Source: Mycobacterium sp.
GTDB lineage: Bacteria > Actinomycetota > Actinomycetes > Mycobacteriales > Mycobacteriaceae
NCBI GenBank assembly: GCA_023264755.1
Contig: JAHFVB010000008.1
Span: forward strand, 17,975 to 25,199
Length of the DNA: 7,225 bases
Direction of reading: 5' to 3'
The stretch's first letter is position 1. The number at the start of each line of letters is the position of its first letter. Both the position numbers and the translations under genes were made by a program. The notes beneath the pieces are model-generated. The model saw only the letters and a list, made by a program, of their open reading frames with translations. It did not search any database and was not told the origin of the DNA. Shown piece by piece: positions 5,743 through 7,225 of the stretch.

Positions 5743-7225
5743 GTACCGGCGCACGGTTGCGACCGGCGCTGACGGTCTTCGGCCGAATGTTGGCCGCGGC
5801 TGCGATAGCGGTGGTGGTCGGCGCCGTCGCACTGATGGCCATAGCCCGGGTGCAGTGGCCCGCGTTCAACTCGTCGAACCAGCTGTACGCGCTCACCACC
5901 GTCGGTCAATTCGTCTGCCTGGCAGGGATTTTAGGGTCAGGACTGCTGTGGCGTCGGGGCCGTCGTTGGCTGGCCGAGGCGCTGGGCGTGGTGTTCGTCT
6001 CGGCCTTCTCGGTGGTCACCCTCGCGATGCCGCTGGGCGCCACCAAGCTGTACCTCTTCGGCGTCTCGGTCGACCAGCAGTTCCGCACCGAGTACCTCAC
6101 CCGGCTGACCGACACCGCCACGCCGCACGACATGACCTACCTGGGCCTGCCGCCCTTCTACCCACCGGGCTGGTTCTGGATCGGCGGACGGGTGGCCGCG
6201 CTCACCGGGACACCTGCGTGGGAGGCGTTCAAACCGTGGGCCATCGTCTCGATCGCGATCGCGGTCGCCGTCGCGCTCGTGTTGTGGGCGGCCATGATTC
6301 GCTTCGACCTGGCCCTGGTGGTGACGACGGCCACGGCGGCCACCATGCTGGCTTACGCGTCGGCCGAGCCCTACTCGGCGGTCATCACGATGTTGTTGCC
6401 TCCGGTGTTCGTGCTGGCGTGGTCGGGGTTGCGGGGCGGGAATGAGCACCGCGGGTGGGCGGCGGTCGTGGGGGTCGGCCTGTTCCTCGGCGTCTCGGCG
6501 CTGTCCTACACGCTGTTGTTCGGCTACGCCGCGTTCACGCTCGCGCTCATGGCGTTCGGGGTCGCGGCAGTGCGCCGCAGCCTGGAGCCGTTGCTGCGGC
6601 TGGCGGTGATGGCGGTCCTATCGGGTGCGCTCGCGCTGATCGGCTGGGGTCCCTATTTGGTGGCAGCGGCCAAGGGCGCGCCTGCCGACGCGGGTACCGC
6701 CTTCCACTACCTGCCGTTGGAGGGCGCGCAGCTGTCGTTCCCGATGCTGCACTTCACGCTGCTGGGGGCGCTGTGCCTGCTGGGCACGCTGTGGCTCGTC
6801 GGCTACACCCGCTCGTCGACGCGGGCGGGGGCGCTGGCCATCGCGGTGCTGGCCGTCTACGCCTGGTCGCTGCTGTCGATGGTGACGACGCTGGTGGGCA
6901 CCACCCTGCTGTCGTTCCGGTTGCAGCCGACGCTCACGGTGCTGCTGAGCGCTGCCGGCGCGTTCGGATTCATCGAGGCCACGCGCGCCCTCGCGGCCCG
7001 CTCCGGCGGGCAGTCCCGCCGCATCGTCGCCGCCGCCGCCACGTTGGGGACCATCGGAGCGATGACGTTCAGTCAGGACATTCCGGACGTGCTGAGGTCC
7101 GACATCACCGTCGCCTACACCGACACCGACGGCTCCGGACAACGCGCCGACCGGCGCCCGCCAGGATCCGAGCAGTACTACGCCGAGCTCGACGCGAAGA
7201 TCCGCCAGCTCACCGGTCGACCGCG
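5643..7225 (+). CDS. aftA: Galactan 5-O-arabinofuranosyltransferase AftA (3' truncated by the window)
   Basis: Seen: an open frame of 527 codons with no stop before the right edge, closely resembling M. tuberculosis AftA/Rv3792 (643 residues) as remembered. Examples are [20 protein letters not shown] (129-148), [24 protein letters not shown] and [10 protein letters not shown]. Many hydrophobic segments follow one another, the first at about 49-68, as expected for a GT-C membrane glycosyltransferase. Known: AftA uses DPA to add the first arabinofuranose to the galactan, on the outer face of the membrane. Asp144, in the first large outer loop ([10 protein letters not shown]), is the likely GT-C catalytic acidic residue; this is inference. 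About 120-140 C-terminal residues are missing. Start: GTG5643, 5679 or 5715 (all in the tandem repeat) are possible; ATG5787 would begin at the first membrane segment. I chose GTG5643 for its closeness to dprE2. A rare TTA leucine codon sits at 5931. Confidence 0.92.
   Translation, partial: MGRSEATREEDPVGRSEATREEDPVGRSEATREGTGARLRPALTVFGRMLAAAAIAVVVGAVALMAIARVQWPAFNSSNQLYALTTVGQFVCLAGILGSGLLWRRGRRWLAEALGVVFVSAFSVVTLAMPLGATKLYLFGVSVDQQFRTEYLTRLTDTATPHDMTYLGLPPFYPPGWFWIGGRVAALTGTPAWEAFKPWAIVSIAIAVAVALVLWAAMIRFDLALVVTTATAATMLAYASAEPYSAVITMLLPPVFVLAWSGLRGGNEHRGWAAVVGVGLFLGVSALSYTLLFGYAAFTLALMAFGVAAVRRSLEPLLRLAVMAVLSGALALIGWGPYLVAAAKGAPADAGTAFHYLPLEGAQLSFPMLHFTLLGALCLLGTLWLVGYTRSSTRAGALAIAVLAVYAWSLLSMVTTLVGTTLLSFRLQPTLTVLLSAAGAFGFIEATRALAARSGGQSRRIVAAAATLGTIGAMTFSQDIPDVLRSDITVAYTDTDGSGQRADRRPPGSEQYYAELDAKIRQLTGRP

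Noticed and set aside
4243..5832. A 529-codon open frame on the minus strand opposite dprE1, dprE2 and the repeat
   Set aside because: It is antisense to clearly conserved genes, its translation is low-complexity and rich in R, D, G and H, and such frames are usual opposite GC-rich coding DNA.
5522..5909. Minus-strand frames reading the 36-bp repeat as protein repeats
   Set aside because: Any frame stays open across a 36-bp repeat lacking stops. The plus-strand frame continues into aftA, while the minus-strand frames lead to no recognisable protein.
5855..6445. Plus-strand 196-codon frame overlapping aftA
   Set aside because: It is a shadow frame, arginine- and histidine-rich, opposite in character to the hydrophobic, conserved AftA translation in the other frame.

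Overview
The window is high-GC actinobacterial DNA with dense, almost entirely plus-strand genes, frequent GTG/TTG starts and mycobacterial-type -10 hexamers (TAnnnT). The right half is recognisable as the decaprenylphosphoryl-arabinose (DPA) and arabinogalactan locus of mycobacteria, in the order GtrA-family membrane protein (Rv3789-like), dprE1, dprE2, aftA. Protein similarity to the M. tuberculosis versions, judged from memory, is high. The left flank does not match what I recall upstream of Rv3789 in M. tuberculosis, so a non-tuberculous, probably rapid-growing Mycolicibacterium-type species is the best guess. That is an inference, not a species call.

Layout. Bases 3-842 hold the C-terminal aminotransferase part of a MocR/PdxR-type regulator, cut by the left edge. 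A gap of about 146 bases carries a candidate extended -10 promoter. Bases 989-2533 hold two consecutive GAF-ANTAR proteins, 15 bases apart, and bases 2598-3041 a small PAS-only protein started by TTG. The GtrA-family gene (3051-3461), dprE1 (3481-4851), dprE2 (4852-5634) and aftA (from 5643, running off the right edge) follow with gaps of 9, 19, 0 and 8 bases.

How the genes fit together. DprE1 oxidises and DprE2 reduces the C2 of decaprenylphosphoryl-ribose, giving DPA, the only known arabinofuranose donor of mycobacteria. The Rv3789-like protein is linked to handling DPA at the membrane or to recruiting AftA. AftA transfers the first arabinose from DPA to the galactan chain outside the membrane. 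The upstream GAF-ANTAR/GAF-ANTAR/PAS trio looks like a sensory, antitermination-type module that directly abuts this essential wall operon. Whether it regulates the operon is unproven.

The most unusual items are: (i) a 36-bp tandem repeat, nearly three identical copies, at the dprE2/aftA junction, which stays in the aftA frame and repeats a GTG start codon three times; (ii) -10 hexamers placed exactly for leaderless transcripts of both the GtrA gene and dprE1; (iii) two -10 hexamers built on the stop codon of the preceding gene; and (iv) the signalling cluster next to the DPA genes. I saw no tRNA, rRNA, insertion sequence, CRISPR array or convincing intrinsic terminator, and no credible minus-strand gene.
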